Assembly (NCBI GenBank): GCA_027659245.1
Contig: JAQDPW010000010.1
Location: forward strand, 7,436 to 71,435
Source of the DNA: Streptococcaceae bacterium AM104-57
GTDB taxonomy: Bacteria > Bacillota > Bacilli > Lactobacillales > Streptococcaceae
Length of the DNA: 64,000 nucleotides
Direction of reading: 5' to 3'
In this document: piece by piece, positions 10,626 to 19,903 of the stretch
Numbering within the stretch: position 1 is the stretch's first letter
How the letters are laid out: the number at the start of each line of letters is the position of its first letter
Translations under genes and position numbers: made by a program
Notes under the pieces: model-generated
The model's input: only the letters and a program-made list of their open reading frames with translations
What the model was told of the DNA's origin: nothing
Databases searched by the model: none

Positions 10626-11354
10626 ATGACAGATTACTATGTAATTGGAGATGTTCACGGAAAAGCTGGAATGCTTGAGGATCTATTAAAGACATGGGAT
10701 GGGAAGACTCAACTTATTTTTCTTGGAGATTTGATTGACCGAGGTGAAGATAGTCGCCGTGTTCTAGAGATAGTCAAGGACTTGGTAGATAAGCAGGGCG
10801 CAATTTGTTTGTCTGGGAATCATGAGTATATGTTTTTAACCTGGTTAGACAATCCAGAAGAGAGTTACGATCACTACCGTCGAAATGGTGGTGATACAAC
10901 TATTAACTCTATTTTAGGTCGGCCTTTGGATGCTCCGGTTGATGCTATTGCAGATGCTAAACGAGTTGAGACAGAAGCAGCAGACCTAGTTTCTTTTATT
11001 CGTCAAATGCCTTTTGTTATTGAAACAGAACATTATATATTTGTTCATGCAGGTATTGATTTGACCTTGGAAGATTGGCACGAAACTACAGATTATAAGA
11101 AAGTCTGGCTCAGAAAGCCCTTCCATGAGGCAGGAAATCATACTGGGAAAACAATTGTCTTTGGGCATACTCCTGTTTATGGTTTGTTGGAACAAAAACC
11201 TGGCACATCTGAACTCTGGATAACAGAAGATGGTAAAGTTGGTATGGATGGAGGGGCTGTCTACGGCGGTGTTCTTCATGGGATTGTCTTTACCGACCAA
11301 GGTATGACAGAACATTACTTCATTGAAAATGATGGCTTTGTTGCTGAAGATTAG
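10626..11354 (+). CDS. PPP-family metallophosphoesterase (Ser/Thr phosphatase-like)
   Basis: The 242-residue protein has the calcineurin-type metallophosphatase motifs in order: GDVHG (about 8-12), GDLIDRGEDS (about 36), GNHEY (about 65), and two metal-binding His segments, FVHAG (about 139) and GHTPVYG (about 180). It resembles bacterial PrpA/PrpE-like phosphatases and diadenosine tetraphosphatases; the substrate cannot be decided from sequence. It starts directly after recN. Confidence 0.85.
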   Translation: MTDYYVIGDVHGKAGMLEDLLKTWDGKTQLIFLGDLIDRGEDSRRVLEIVKDLVDKQGAICLSGNHEYMFLTWLDNPEESYDHYRRNGGDTTINSILGRPLDAPVDAIADAKRVETEAADLVSFIRQMPFVIETEHYIFVHAGIDLTLEDWHETTDYKKVWLRKPFHEAGNHTGKTIVFGHTPVYGLLEQKPGTSELWITEDGKVGMDGGAVYGGVLHGIVFTDQGMTEHYFIENDGFVAED

Positions 11355-11375
11355 TACTCCTAACAGGGTATGGTC

Positions 11376-11404
11376 TTGTCAAAATGTTAAAAACAATTTA
11401 TAAT
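11376..11404 (+). promoter_or_regulatory. lepA promoter
   Basis: TTGTCA (11376-11381), a 17-base spacer and TATAAT (11399-11404), 29 bases before the lepA ATG. Confidence 0.7.
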
Positions 11405-11432
11405 AAATAGATACCCTGAAAGGAAGAGAATC

Positions 11433-13256
11433 ATGAACTTAGAAGATTTGAAAAAACGACAGGAGAAGATTCGTAACTTCTCTATCATTGCCCATATTGA
11501 CCATGGGAAGTCAACACTAGCAGACCGCATTTTGGAAAAAACAGAGACAGTTTCAAGTCGTGAAATGCAGGCCCAGCTTTTGGATAGCATGGATCTAGAA
11601 CGGGAACGTGGGATTACCATTAAGTTGAATGCCATTGAGCTGAATTACACTGCAAAAGATGGGGAAACTTATATTTTCCACTTGATTGACACACCAGGAC
11701 ACGTGGACTTTACTTATGAAGTGTCGCGTTCACTTGCTGCTTGTGAAGGAGCTATTTTGGTGGTCGATGCCGCTCAAGGGATTGAAGCTCAAACCCTTGC
11801 CAACGTTTATCTAGCTTTGGATAATGATTTGGAAATTATGCCAGTCATCAATAAAATTGACCTGCCTGCTGCAGACCCTGAGCGAGTGCGTACAGAGATT
11901 GAGGATGTCATTGGTTTGGATGCCAGTGAAGCAGTTTTGGCTTCAGCCAAGGCGGGTATCGGTATCGAAGAAATTCTCGAGCAAATTGTCGAAAAAGTAC
12001 CAGCCCCAACTGGTGACGTGTCAGCACCATTGAAAGCCTTGATTTTCGACTCAGTTTACGATGCTTACCGTGGGGTTATCCTCCAAGTTCGTGTCATGGA
12101 TGGGGTAGTCAAACCTGGTGATAAAATTCAGCTCATGAGTAATGGCAAGACCTTTGATGTTACGGAAGTCGGTATTTTTACACCCAAAGCAGTTGGCCGT
12201 GATTTCCTTGCGACTGGTGACGTTGGTTATATTGCGGCTTCTATCAAGACTGTTCAGGATACTCGTGTGGGGGATACTGTTACGTTAGCAATCAATCCTG
12301 CTTCAGAGCCACTAGATGGCTACAAGCAGATGAATCCTATGGTCTTTGCGGGTCTCTATCCAATCGAATCAAACAAGTATAATGACCTTCGTGAAGCCCT
12401 TGAAAAATTGCAACTGAATGATGCCAGTCTTCAGTTTGAACCAGAAACATCTCAGGCACTTGGATTTGGTTTCCGTTGTGGTTTCCTTGGACTTCTTCAT
12501 ATGGATGTTATCCAAGAACGTTTGGAGCGTGAGTTTAACATCGACCTCATCATGACAGCTCCGTCTGTTATTTACAAGGTTAATCAGACTGATGGGGAGT
12601 CTATGGATGTGTCTAACCCATCCGAATTCCCAGACCCAACTAAGATTGCTACCATTGAAGAACCATATGTTAAAGCACAAATTATGGTACCGCAAGAGTT
12701 TGTTGGAGCAGTGATGGAGCTAGCTCAGCGCAAGCGTGGTGACTTTGTGACTATGGACTATATTGATGATAACCGTGTCAATGTTATCTATCAAATTCCA
12801 CTTGCTGAAATCGTCTTCGACTTCTTTGATAAACTCAAGTCTTCAACACGTGGTTATGCAAGCTTTGATTACGAATTGTCAGAATATCGCCCATCTAAGC
12901 TGGTGAAAATGGATATCCTTCTCAATGGAGACAAGGTGGATGCCCTCAGCTTTATCGTTCACAAGGACTTTGCCTACGAACGTGGGAAACTCATCGTTGA
13001 TAAGCTTAAGAAAATTATCCCTCGCCAACAATTTGAAGTTCCAATTCAAGCAGCTATTGGACATAAGATTGTGGCTCGTACTGATATCAAAGCCCTTCGT
13101 AAGAACGTACTTGCCAAGTGTTATGGTGGTGACGTTTCTCGTAAACGTAAACTCCTTGAAAAACAAAAAGCTGGTAAGAAACGCATGAAAGCCATCGGAT
13201 CAGTAGAGGTCCCACAAGAAGCCTTTCTCAGCGTCTTGAGTATGGATGAAGAATAG
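11433..13256 (+). CDS. lepA: Elongation factor 4 (LepA)
   Basis: The 607-residue ribosome-associated GTPase has G1 AHIDHGKS near residue 19, the switch I region [10 protein letters not shown]3 DTPGHVDF near 80, G4 NKIDLP near 134, EF-Tu-like domain II and EF-G-like domains III and V. The distinctive C-terminal domain ends [16 protein letters not shown]...[12 protein letters not shown]4 back-translocates or remodels stalled ribosomes. An AAGGAAGAG site precedes the ATG at 11433. The gene is monocistronic, with its own promoter and a clear terminator. Confidence 0.97.
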   Translation: MNLEDLKKRQEKIRNFSIIAHIDHGKSTLADRILEKTETVSSREMQAQLLDSMDLERERGITIKLNAIELNYTAKDGETYIFHLIDTPGHVDFTYEVSRSLAACEGAILVVDAAQGIEAQTLANVYLALDNDLEIMPVINKIDLPAADPERVRTEIEDVIGLDASEAVLASAKAGIGIEEILEQIVEKVPAPTGDVSAPLKALIFDSVYDAYRGVILQVRVMDGVVKPGDKIQLMSNGKTFDVTEVGIFTPKAVGRDFLATGDVGYIAASIKTVQDTRVGDTVTLAINPASEPLDGYKQMNPMVFAGLYPIESNKYNDLREALEKLQLNDASLQFEPETSQALGFGFRCGFLGLLHMDVIQERLEREFNIDLIMTAPSVIYKVNQTDGESMDVSNPSEFPDPTKIATIEEPYVKAQIMVPQEFVGAVMELAQRKRGDFVTMDYIDDNRVNVIYQIPLAEIVFDFFDKLKSSTRGYASFDYELSEYRPSKLVKMDILLNGDKVDALSFIVHKDFAYERGKLIVDKLKKIIPRQQFEVPIQAAIGHKIVARTDIKALRKNVLAKCYGGDVSRKRKLLEKQKAGKKRMKAIGSVEVPQEAFLSVLSMDEE

Positions 13257-13294
13257 TTGCTAGGTGAGAATGGCATCTAGTATAAGAAATCAAT

Positions 13295-13333
13295 TACTGT
13301 ATTTTGTAAATTTTCAAAATACAGTATTTTTTT
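13295..13333 (+). terminator. lepA terminator
   Basis: TACTGTATTTTG pairs with CAAAATACAGTA across a TAAATTTT loop and continues into a T tract. Confidence 0.9.
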
Positions 13334-13359
13334 GACACTTTTCCCTTCTTACTTTAAAA

Positions 13360-13462
13360 TATAGTAGATTGAATCTAGAACAGTACAACTGCTAAAAATA
13401 TTTCTAGAAATTAGTTTGACTTCCCTAATCTCTCTGTTCATATCTTATTTCAATCCACTATA
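13360..13462 (+). repeat. RUP element, copy 1
   Basis: A 103-bp element with TATAGTAGATTGAA at one end and TTTCAATCCACTATA at the other, which are inverted repeats. It matches the RUP repeat of pneumococcus and relatives, short non-autonomous elements thought to be moved by IS630-type transposases into TA sites. It lies between the lepA terminator and the broken lipoprotein gene. Confidence 0.85.
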
Positions 13463-13482
13463 TAAGTAAAAAGAGAGTTATC

Positions 13483-14265
13483 ATGAAAAAAATAATAACT
13501 TTATCTACACTTTTATAGTGGATTGAACTTAGAGTAGTACACTATGGATTCTAAAACATTTCTAAAAATTAGTTTGACTTTCCTAATCTCTCTGTTCGTA
13601 TCTTATTTCAATCCACTATACTTTGCAGTCTTAGTCTAATTGCTTGTAGTTATTCAGAAAAGACCAATGAAGTAAAGATAGAAGCCTCTTCTAGTGTTCA
13701 GGAAGCTTCAAGTCAAGAGCCTAGTTCATCGCAAAAACAGACGGAGGAAACTAAAATAGTTGGATCTGATGATTATGGATATGTGAAAATTCCTAAATCA
13801 TGGGTTCATTTCAAAGAAATTGAAGGTGGAGATGACATTCAGTACTGTGATGGAACGGATGTCAATATTGTAACTCTCAATACTTTTAAACCTGAGCAGT
13901 TTGGTATTAGTGAAAGTGAGTACGCAGCGCTAGAAACTGTTCAAATTTCAACGAGCATTTATGAATCTAAACAGAAAAGTCAAGATTTCTCCAAGGTATG
14001 GGGGGCAAAATCAACTATCGGTGGCTATGAGGCCTACGTAGTAAACTGTATTGCTAAGAATGGTAAATATTTAATTATCTGGGTATTTAAATCAGATGAT
14101 GGCAAGTTTAGATATGTTTCTCTCGAAGGTGTTCCAGAGGTATTAAAAAATCTCCTTCCAATGGTGGAAGAAAGTTGGACCAATAAAAGAGTTAACATCG
14201 TGAAAACAGGAGTCATTCCTGTTTTTTGTTTTACTTATCAAGAAATTTATAAAAAATATGTTTGA
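13483..14265 (+). pseudogene. Lipoprotein gene split by a RUP element
   Basis: An ATG after AAAGAGAG starts MKKIITLSTLL, then hits the TAG at the edge of the RUP (13514-13620). Removing the RUP with one TA joins this in frame to LCSLSLIACSYSEKTNEVK, giving a complete lipoprotein signal peptide with lipobox LIAC. The restored protein continues through a Ser/Gln/Glu-rich linker into a folded domain (IPKSWVHFKEIEGGDD... to 14265), about 225 residues in all. As it stands the protein is truncated after 11 residues. A GTG at 13783 could start a 160-residue product, but it has no good ribosome binding site and would lack the signal. The family is not recognised. Confidence 0.85.
13514..13620 (+). 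repeat. RUP element, copy 2 (inside lipoprotein gene)
   Basis: A 107-bp element including flanking TA, from TATAGTGGATTGAA to TTCAATCCACTATA. It has the same orientation as copy 1, only 51 bases away, and shares the internal TTAGTTTGACTT and CCTAATCTCTCTGTTC blocks. Confidence 0.9.
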
Positions 14266-14329
14266 AATTAGCAAATGTTTAAAACGTAAACAAAAAAAAT
14301 AAAAATCAAACAAAATACAACAAAAAACA

Positions 14330-14358
14330 TTGACAACGGTTTCATATAGTGTTATACT
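14330..14358 (+). promoter_or_regulatory. gat operon promoter with overlapping cre-like box
   Basis: TTGACA (14330-14335), a 17-base spacer and TATACT (14353-14358) form a near-consensus promoter. TGACAACGGTTTCA (14331-14344) matches the cre consensus TGWAANCGNTNWCA at all but one fixed position and overlaps the -35 and spacer, so CcpA repression is likely. The upstream stretch (14285-14328) is rich in CAAA repeats that could hold DeoR-type (LacR) operators. Confidence 0.75.
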
Positions 14359-14394
14359 TAGACCATAAAAGTTAAAGAAAGAAGGGAGAATGTT

Positions 14395-14871
14395 ATGGGA
14401 TTAGGTCATTTCTTTGACAAAGACTTAGTGTTTTGCTTAGAAGCGGATAATCAAGAGCAACTTTTCGATCAAGTTGCAACCCTATTGGAAGAAAAGAAAG
14501 TTGTTACAGAGACCTATCGATCGGCCTTGATTGAACGTGAAAAATCGTTCCCAACTGGTTTGGATATGGAGTTTTTAGGGAAGGATTTGCCAAATGTAGC
14601 TATCCCTCATACTGATACCATTCATAATCTAACTGAAAATGTTGTCGTGGTTCGTCTGGAAAAACCAGTAACATTCCACAATATGATTGCCCCTGATAAG
14701 GAAGTAGAAGTTTCATTGTTGTTCTTTATCATCAACAATTCAAGTTCAAGTCAAACAAATATTCTTGCACAGTTGATGGACTTCTTTACAGGCAATGGTC
14801 ATCTTGAAGCGTTATCTAAGATTACGGAACCTGAAGCCTTGTTCCAATATATCTCAGAAGCGACTGCTTAA
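14395..14871 (+). CDS. gatA: PTS IIA component, galactitol/fructose-type
   Basis: The 158-residue cytoplasmic EIIA passes phosphate from HPr to the IIB subunit. The phospho-acceptor histidine is in VAIPHTDT (His72). The fold matches the fructose/mannitol/galactitol IIA group (PTS_EIIA_2). AAGAAGGGAG precedes the ATG. It is followed by IIB and IIC subunits, the three-gene arrangement of Gat-type systems. In streptococci such a system next to lac tagatose genes is linked to galactose rather than galactitol uptake; that substrate is inferred from the neighbours. Confidence 0.88.
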   Translation: MGLGHFFDKDLVFCLEADNQEQLFDQVATLLEEKKVVTETYRSALIEREKSFPTGLDMEFLGKDLPNVAIPHTDTIHNLTENVVVVRLEKPVTFHNMIAPDKEVEVSLLFFIINNSSSSQTNILAQLMDFFTGNGHLEALSKITEPEALFQYISEATA

Positions 14872-14910
14872 TTTGTTAATAATTTTTATATAAAAACGGA
14901 GGAAATCCAA

Positions 14911-15216
14911 ATGATTAAAATTCTTGCTGCTTGTGGTGCAGGTGTTAACTCAAGCCACCAAATTAAAAGTGCTCTTGAAGAAGAACTTTCTAACCGTGGG
15001 TACGATGTTCAATGTGATGCCGTTATGGTAAAAGATGTCAATGAAGACTTGATTAAAGGTTATGATATCTTTACACCAATCGCTGCTACTGATTTAGGTT
15101 TTGAACCAGGTATTCCAGTTGTTGAAGCAGGACCAATCTTGTTCCGTATTCCAGCTATGAGCGCTCCAGTATATGACAATATTGAAGCAGCTATCAAAGA
15201 ACATGGTCTAAGCTAA
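14911..15216 (+). CDS. gatB: PTS IIB component, galactitol-type
   Basis: The 101-residue IIB has the P-loop-like MIKILAACGAGVNSS with the phospho-acceptor Cys8. It takes phosphate from the IIA subunit and passes it to the sugar held by IIC. Length and pattern fit PTS_IIB lactose/cellobiose/galactitol-fold proteins. GGAGGAAATCC precedes the ATG, and the gene lies 39 bases after gatA in the same operon. Confidence 0.9.
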   Translation: MIKILAACGAGVNSSHQIKSALEEELSNRGYDVQCDAVMVKDVNEDLIKGYDIFTPIAATDLGFEPGIPVVEAGPILFRIPAMSAPVYDNIEAAIKEHGLS

Positions 15217-15260
15217 TTATTAATTTGTAAATATTCCATAAAAATAAAGGGAGGAACATT

Positions 15261-16736
15261 ATGGATGTCATTATCGAACTAGCCAATAAGCTGTTCAAAC
15301 CTATCTTGGAAATGGGTGGACCGATCATCATGCTGATCATTTTGACAGTATTGGCTCTACTTTTTGGAGTGAAATTCTCCAAAGCGCTTGAAGGTGGTAT
15401 TAAACTTGCCATCGCTCTTACAGGTATCGGTGCGATCATCGGAATGCTTAACGGAGCTTTCTCAGCTTCTCTTGCAAAATTCGTTGAAAATACTGGTATT
15501 CAATTGAACATCACCGACGTTGGTTGGGCACCACTTGCTACAATCACTTGGGGTTCTGCCTGGACACTTTACTTCTTGCTTGTGATGTTGATTGTCAACA
15601 TTGTAATGCTTGCAATGAAGAAAACTGATACACTTGACGTCGATATCTTTGATATCTGGCACTTGTCTATCACAGGTCTTTTGATTAAATGGTACGCTGA
15701 CAACAATGGAGTTAGCCAGGGAGTTTCACTCTTCATCGCGACTGCAGCAGTTGTTCTTGTTGGGGTTCTTAAAATCATCAACTCTGACTTGATGAAACCA
15801 ACATTTGATGATCTTCTTAACGCACCAAGTTCATCACCAATGACTTCAACTCACATGAACTACATGATGAACCCTGTTATCATGGTTTTGGATAAGATTT
15901 TTGATAAATTCTTCCCAGGTCTTGATAAATACGACTTTGACGCTGCTAAATTGAACAAGAGAATCGGTTTCTGGGGATCTAAATTCTTCATCGGTTTCAT
16001 CCTTGGTATCGTTATCGGTTTGATGGGAACTCCACATCCAGTTGCTGGCGTTGAAGGTGCTGAAAAATGGGAACTTGTTATTAAAGGTTGGTTGTCACTT
16101 GGTTTGACTGCCGGTGTCTGCTTGGAGCTCTTCTCATTGATCGGTTCATGGTTCATCGCAGCCGTAGAACCACTTTCACAAGGTATTACTAACGTTGCTA
16201 CTAAACGTCTTCAAGGACGTAAATTTAACATCGGTCTTGACTGGCCATTCGTAGCTGGTCGTGCTGAAATTTGGGCTTGTGCCAACGTACTTGCACCAAT
16301 CATGTTGGTTGAAGCAGTGCTTCTTTCAAATGTCGGAAATGGTATCTTGCCACTTGCTGGTATCATCGCAATGGGTGTAACCCCAGCTCTCTTGGTAGTT
16401 ACTCGTGGTAAATTGCTTCGTATGATTATCTTCGGAACACTCTTGTTGCCACTCTTCCTTCTTTCAGGAACACTTATCGCACCATTTGCAACAGAACTTG
16501 CTAAAGGTGTAGGTGCCTTCCCAGAAGGTGTAAGCCAAACTCAGCTCATTACTCACTCAACACTTGAAGGACCAATCGAAAAACTTCTTGGTTGGACAAT
16601 TGGTAACACTACAACAGGTGATATCAAAGCAATCCTTGGTGCTGTAGTATTCCTTGCTTTCTATATCGGTATCTTTGCTTGGTACAGAAAACAAATGATT
16701 AAACGTAATGAAGAATATGCAGCAAATGCAAAATAA
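15261..16736 (+). CDS. gatC: PTS IIC permease, galactitol-type
   Basis: The 491-residue membrane permease has about ten or more hydrophobic segments and matches EIIC-GAT: GGPIIMLIILTVLALLFGVK at the start, MTSTHMNYMMNPVI in the middle and AWYRKQMIKRNEEYA at the cytoplasmic end. It moves the sugar, probably galactose, with coupled phosphorylation by GatB. GGGAGGAAC precedes the ATG. A terminator follows at 16761, but lacX may be reached by read-through. Confidence 0.9.
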   Translation: MDVIIELANKLFKPILEMGGPIIMLIILTVLALLFGVKFSKALEGGIKLAIALTGIGAIIGMLNGAFSASLAKFVENTGIQLNITDVGWAPLATITWGSAWTLYFLLVMLIVNIVMLAMKKTDTLDVDIFDIWHLSITGLLIKWYADNNGVSQGVSLFIATAAVVLVGVLKIINSDLMKPTFDDLLNAPSSSPMTSTHMNYMMNPVIMVLDKIFDKFFPGLDKYDFDAAKLNKRIGFWGSKFFIGFILGIVIGLMGTPHPVAGVEGAEKWELVIKGWLSLGLTAGVCLELFSLIGSWFIAAVEPLSQGITNVATKRLQGRKFNIGLDWPFVAGRAEIWACANVLAPIMLVEAVLLSNVGNGILPLAGIIAMGVTPALLVVTRGKLLRMIIFGTLLLPLFLLSGTLIAPFATELAKGVGAFPEGVSQTQLITHSTLEGPIEKLLGWTIGNTTTGDIKAILGAVVFLAFYIGIFAWYRKQMIKRNEEYAANAK

Positions 16737-16760
16737 TTCGCTCCTAAAAATGTAAATTGT

Positions 16761-16812
16761 AAAAACTAGGTTGTCAGTTTCCAAGTATGGAGTCGGCAAT
16801 CTAGTTTTTTTA
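16761..16812 (+). terminator. Terminator after gatC
   Basis: AAAACTAGGTTG pairs with CAATCTAGTTTT (one G-U) around a larger loop and runs into T residues. It lies between gatC and lacX, so it may only attenuate. Confidence 0.75.
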
Positions 16813-16840
16813 GGGAAAAAAATAAATGGAGGTAACCCTA

Positions 16841-17734
16841 GTGATTGAATTAAAATCAGATCAGTTAAGTGTACAGTTTCAAACTTTTGGTGGTGCACTT
16901 TCTTCGATAAAAGACAAAGATGGAATTGAATATTTGTGGCAAGGAGATCCAACTTACTGGAGTGGACAAGCACCTGTTCTATTTCCAATTTGTGGATCCG
17001 TTAGAAATGATACTGTCTTGTATGATCAAGAAGATGGTAGTCAAGTAAAAGGTAAAATTCCACGTCATGGTTTGGTTCGAAAAAAAGAATTTGAATTAGT
17101 AGAACAAACAGAGAACTCTGTTACCTTTTTGATCGAAGATGATCAAGAAATGTATGAGAATTATCCCTATCATTTTCGCTTAGAAATAACTTATACTGTT
17201 ACTGGAAAGACTATTCGAACACAGTATCAAGTTACCAATAAGGAAACAGATAAGAAAATGCCATATTTTATTGGTGGACATCCAGGCTTTAACTGTCCTT
17301 TATTTGATGATGAAACCTATGAAGATTATTATCTTGAATTTGAAAAAGCTGAAACATGTACAGTTCCGAAACCATTCCCAGAAACTGGAATGTTAGATTT
17401 TCAAGATAGAAGTGGCTGGCTAAAGGATCAAAAGGAATTAGATCTAAATTATGATTTCTTTAGCTATGATGCTGTGACTTTAGATGAGTTAGCATCTCGC
17501 TCTGTTTCCTTACGGTCACGTAAGCATGATAAGGGGTTGAAACTAGATTTTAAAGAGTTTCCAAACCTTATCGTCTGGTCAACTCTAAATAAAGGTCCCT
17601 TCCTTGCTTTGGAACCTTGGTCAGGTTTATCAACATCACTCGAAGAGGGTGATCATCTAGAAGATAAGAAGAATGTTCGAATCTTAAATCCAGGTCAAAG
17701 TGATCAAATTGGTTTTGATATAGAAATTTTCTAA
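16841..17734 (+). CDS. lacX: LacX-like aldose 1-epimerase family protein
   Basis: The 297-residue protein is of the galactose mutarotase-like fold, seen in lac operons of lactic cocci as LacX. Typical segments are LFPICGSVRND, IPRHGLVRKKEFELV, YFIGGHPGFNCPL and NLIVWSTLNKGPFLALEPWSGLSTS. It probably interconverts anomers of a sugar or sugar phosphate entering the tagatose pathway. GTG at 16841 is the best start because GGAGGT lies seven bases before it; the ATG at 16826 sits on that site. Confidence 0.82.
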   Translation: MIELKSDQLSVQFQTFGGALSSIKDKDGIEYLWQGDPTYWSGQAPVLFPICGSVRNDTVLYDQEDGSQVKGKIPRHGLVRKKEFELVEQTENSVTFLIEDDQEMYENYPYHFRLEITYTVTGKTIRTQYQVTNKETDKKMPYFIGGHPGFNCPLFDDETYEDYYLEFEKAETCTVPKPFPETGMLDFQDRSGWLKDQKELDLNYDFFSYDAVTLDELASRSVSLRSRKHDKGLKLDFKEFPNLIVWSTLNKGPFLALEPWSGLSTSLEEGDHLEDKKNVRILNPGQSDQIGFDIEIF

Positions 17735-17761
17735 AAAATAAACAAAAACAAACATAAAGTG

Positions 17762-17790
17762 TTGATTTTTTTAAACAATAGTAGTATATT
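17762..17790 (+). promoter_or_regulatory. lacABCD promoter
   Basis: TTGATT (17762-17767), a 17-base spacer and TATATT (17785-17790). AAACAAAAACAAACA (about 17741-17755) lies upstream and TGTTTGTTTT (17812-17821) downstream, like the arms of DeoR-family LacR operators; this is inference. The 200-base leader up to lacA carries small hairpins (17845-17858 and 17860-17884). Confidence 0.65.
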
Positions 17791-17990
17791 ATGTTTAGAA
17801 AGAACAATTTGTGTTTGTTTTGACAAGTTATTCTTCCAATTTCTCCAAGGAGAAGTTACTAAGAGTGAATAGATGATTCATTCTTAATCTAAAATAGTCA
17901 ACAAAACTACTAGTAACTATTTGGTGATGGTCATTTTCTTTCCAGAACCAAAAATTTTTACTGGTCTATTATAAAAAAGGAGTATACAAT

Positions 17991-18416
17991 ATGTCTATTG
18001 TTATTGGTGCAGATGCTGCAGGTTTGAGATTGAAAGAAGTCGTTAAAGATTTCTTGGAAAAAGAAAACTTCCACGTTGTGGATGTTACAGTTGAAGGTCA
18101 AGACTTCGTTGATGTAACTCTTGCAGTTGCTGCAGAAGTAAACAAAGAAGAACAAAACCTTGGTATTGTCATTGATGCTTATGGTGCAGGTCCATTTATG
18201 GTTGCAACTAAAATCAAAGGAATGGTTGCTGCAGAAGTATCTGACGAACGTTCAGCTTATATGACTCGTGGTCACAACAACTCACGTATGATTACTATGG
18301 GTGCTCAACTTGTTGGTGACGAATTGGCTAAGAACATCGCTAAAGGCTTTGTAAATGGTAAGTATGACGGCGGTCGTCACCAAATCAGGGTCGACATGTT
18401 GAACAAAATGTGCTAA
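17991..18416 (+). CDS. lacA: Galactose-6-phosphate isomerase subunit A
   Basis: The 141-residue RpiB/LacAB-fold protein is one half of the heteromeric isomerase that converts galactose 6-phosphate to tagatose 6-phosphate. It starts [22 protein letters not shown] and has [19 protein letters not shown] in the phosphate-binding region, where LacB has GTGVG. AAGGAGT precedes the ATG. It is first in lacABCD, 30 bases before lacB. Confidence 0.95.
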   Translation: MSIVIGADAAGLRLKEVVKDFLEKENFHVVDVTVEGQDFVDVTLAVAAEVNKEEQNLGIVIDAYGAGPFMVATKIKGMVAAEVSDERSAYMTRGHNNSRMITMGAQLVGDELAKNIAKGFVNGKYDGGRHQIRVDMLNKMC

Positions 18417-18446
18417 TTTTTATATTGAAAGAAAGGTAAGATAAAA

Positions 18447-18962
18447 ATGAGAATTGCAATTGGATGTGACCACATCGTAACAAATGAAAAAATGGCGGTT
18501 TCAGAATTTTTGAAATCAAAAGGACATGAAGTCATCGACTTTGGTACTTATGACCACGCTCGTACACACTACCCAATCTTTGGTAAAAAAGTTGGTGAAG
18601 CAGTAGTTAGTGGCCAAGCTGATCTTGGTGTATGTATCTGTGGTACTGGTGTAGGTATCAATAACGCTGTTAACAAGGTTCCAGGTGTTCGTTCTGCTTT
18701 GGTTCGCGATATGACAACAGCTTTATATGCAAAAGAACAATTGAATGCCAACGTAATCGGATTTGGTGGTAAAATCACTGGTGAGTTGCTCATGTGCGAT
18801 ATCATTGAAGCTTTCATCAACGCTGAGTACAAACCATCTGAAGAAAATAAAAAATTGATCGCTAAAATTCAACATGTTGAAACTCATAACGATCATCAAA
18901 CTGATGCCAACTTCTTTACAGAATTCCTTGAAAAATGGGATCGCGGTGAATACCACGACTAA
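18447..18962 (+). CDS. lacB: Galactose-6-phosphate isomerase subunit B
   Basis: The 171-residue subunit carries the catalytic machinery of the LacAB isomerase: [11 protein letters not shown] at the start, the catalytic-loop [23 protein letters not shown] near 65, then [12 protein letters not shown]. It works with LacA in the D-tagatose 6-phosphate pathway. AGAAAGGTAAG precedes the ATG, and lacC begins ten bases after its stop. Confidence 0.96.
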   Translation: MRIAIGCDHIVTNEKMAVSEFLKSKGHEVIDFGTYDHARTHYPIFGKKVGEAVVSGQADLGVCICGTGVGINNAVNKVPGVRSALVRDMTTALYAKEQLNANVIGFGGKITGELLMCDIIEAFINAEYKPSEENKKLIAKIQHVETHNDHQTDANFFTEFLEKWDRGEYHD

Positions 18963-18972
18963 GAGGTGACTC

Positions 18973-19902
18973 ATGATTTTAACAGTCACAATGAACCCAT
19001 CCATTGATATTTCCTATCCTTTGGATGAATTAAAAATTGACACTGTCAACCGTGTTGTCGATGTTACGAAAACGGCTGGTGGTAAAGGTTTAAATGTTAC
19101 ACGTGTTCTATCAGAATTTGGTGATTCTGTAGTCGCAACTGGACTTGTTGGTGGTAAACTAGGTGATTTTCTAGTTGAAAATATTGATGATCAAGTTTCG
19201 AAACGTTTCTTTTCTATCCAAGGGGAAACTCGTAACTGTATCGCAATTCTACATGGAGAAAATCAAACAGAAATCCTAGAAAAAGGTCCTGAAGTTCAAG
19301 AAAAAGAAGGACAAGATTTCTTGGCTCATTTCAAAGAACTTTTAGAAACTGTAGAGGTAGTAGCCATTTCAGGTAGTCTACCAGCAGGACTTCCAGTTGA
19401 TTACTATGCTAGTTTAGTTGAACTTGCGAATCATGCTGGTAAACCTGTTGTCTTGGACTGTTCAGGAGCTGCACTTCAGGCGGTTCTTGAATCTCCACAT
19501 AAACCAACAGTCATCAAACCAAATAATGAAGAATTATCTCAACTTTTAGGAAGAGAAATTTCTAAAGACTTGGATGAATTAAAAGAAGTTCTTCAAGAAC
19601 CACTATTTGATGGAATCGAGTGGATTATCGTTTCCTTAGGTGCTAACGGAGCATTCGCTAAACACGGTAACACTTTCTACAAAGTAGATATTCCAAGAAT
19701 TCATGTAGTAAATCCAGTTGGTTCAGGCGATTCTACAGTGGCAGGTATTGCTTCAGGATTGTTCCATAAAGAATCTGATCAAGAACTGTTGATCAAGGCA
19801 AATGTCCTTGGTATGCTTAATGCTCAAGAAAAAATGACCGGTCATGTCAATATGGCTAACTATCAAGGTCTATATGACCAATTAATTGTAAAAGAGGTAT
19901 AA
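18973..19902 (+). CDS. lacC: Tagatose-6-phosphate kinase
   Basis: The 309-residue PfkB-family kinase phosphorylates tagatose 6-phosphate to the 1,6-bisphosphate. Signature 1 is [15 protein letters not shown] near residue 36 and signature 2 is [16 protein letters not shown] near 250, with the catalytic Asp of GSGDS. It is separated from lacB by ten bases and from lacD by one, so translation is coupled. Confidence 0.96.
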   Translation: MILTVTMNPSIDISYPLDELKIDTVNRVVDVTKTAGGKGLNVTRVLSEFGDSVVATGLVGGKLGDFLVENIDDQVSKRFFSIQGETRNCIAILHGENQTEILEKGPEVQEKEGQDFLAHFKELLETVEVVAISGSLPAGLPVDYYASLVELANHAGKPVVLDCSGAALQAVLESPHKPTVIKPNNEELSQLLGREISKDLDELKEVLQEPLFDGIEWIIVSLGANGAFAKHGNTFYKVDIPRIHVVNPVGSGDSTVAGIASGLFHKESDQELLIKANVLGMLNAQEKMTGHVNMANYQGLYDQLIVKEV

Positions 19903-19903
19903 A

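Noticed and set aside
13783-14265. Separate 160-residue gene starting at GTG 13783
   Set aside because: It has no ribosome binding site and is the in-frame remainder of the RUP-split lipoprotein gene.
17860-17884. A second LacT RAT site in the lacA leader
   Set aside because: GTTACTAAG occurs nearby, but the 3' arm (AGGCA) and an overlapping terminator with a T tract are missing.
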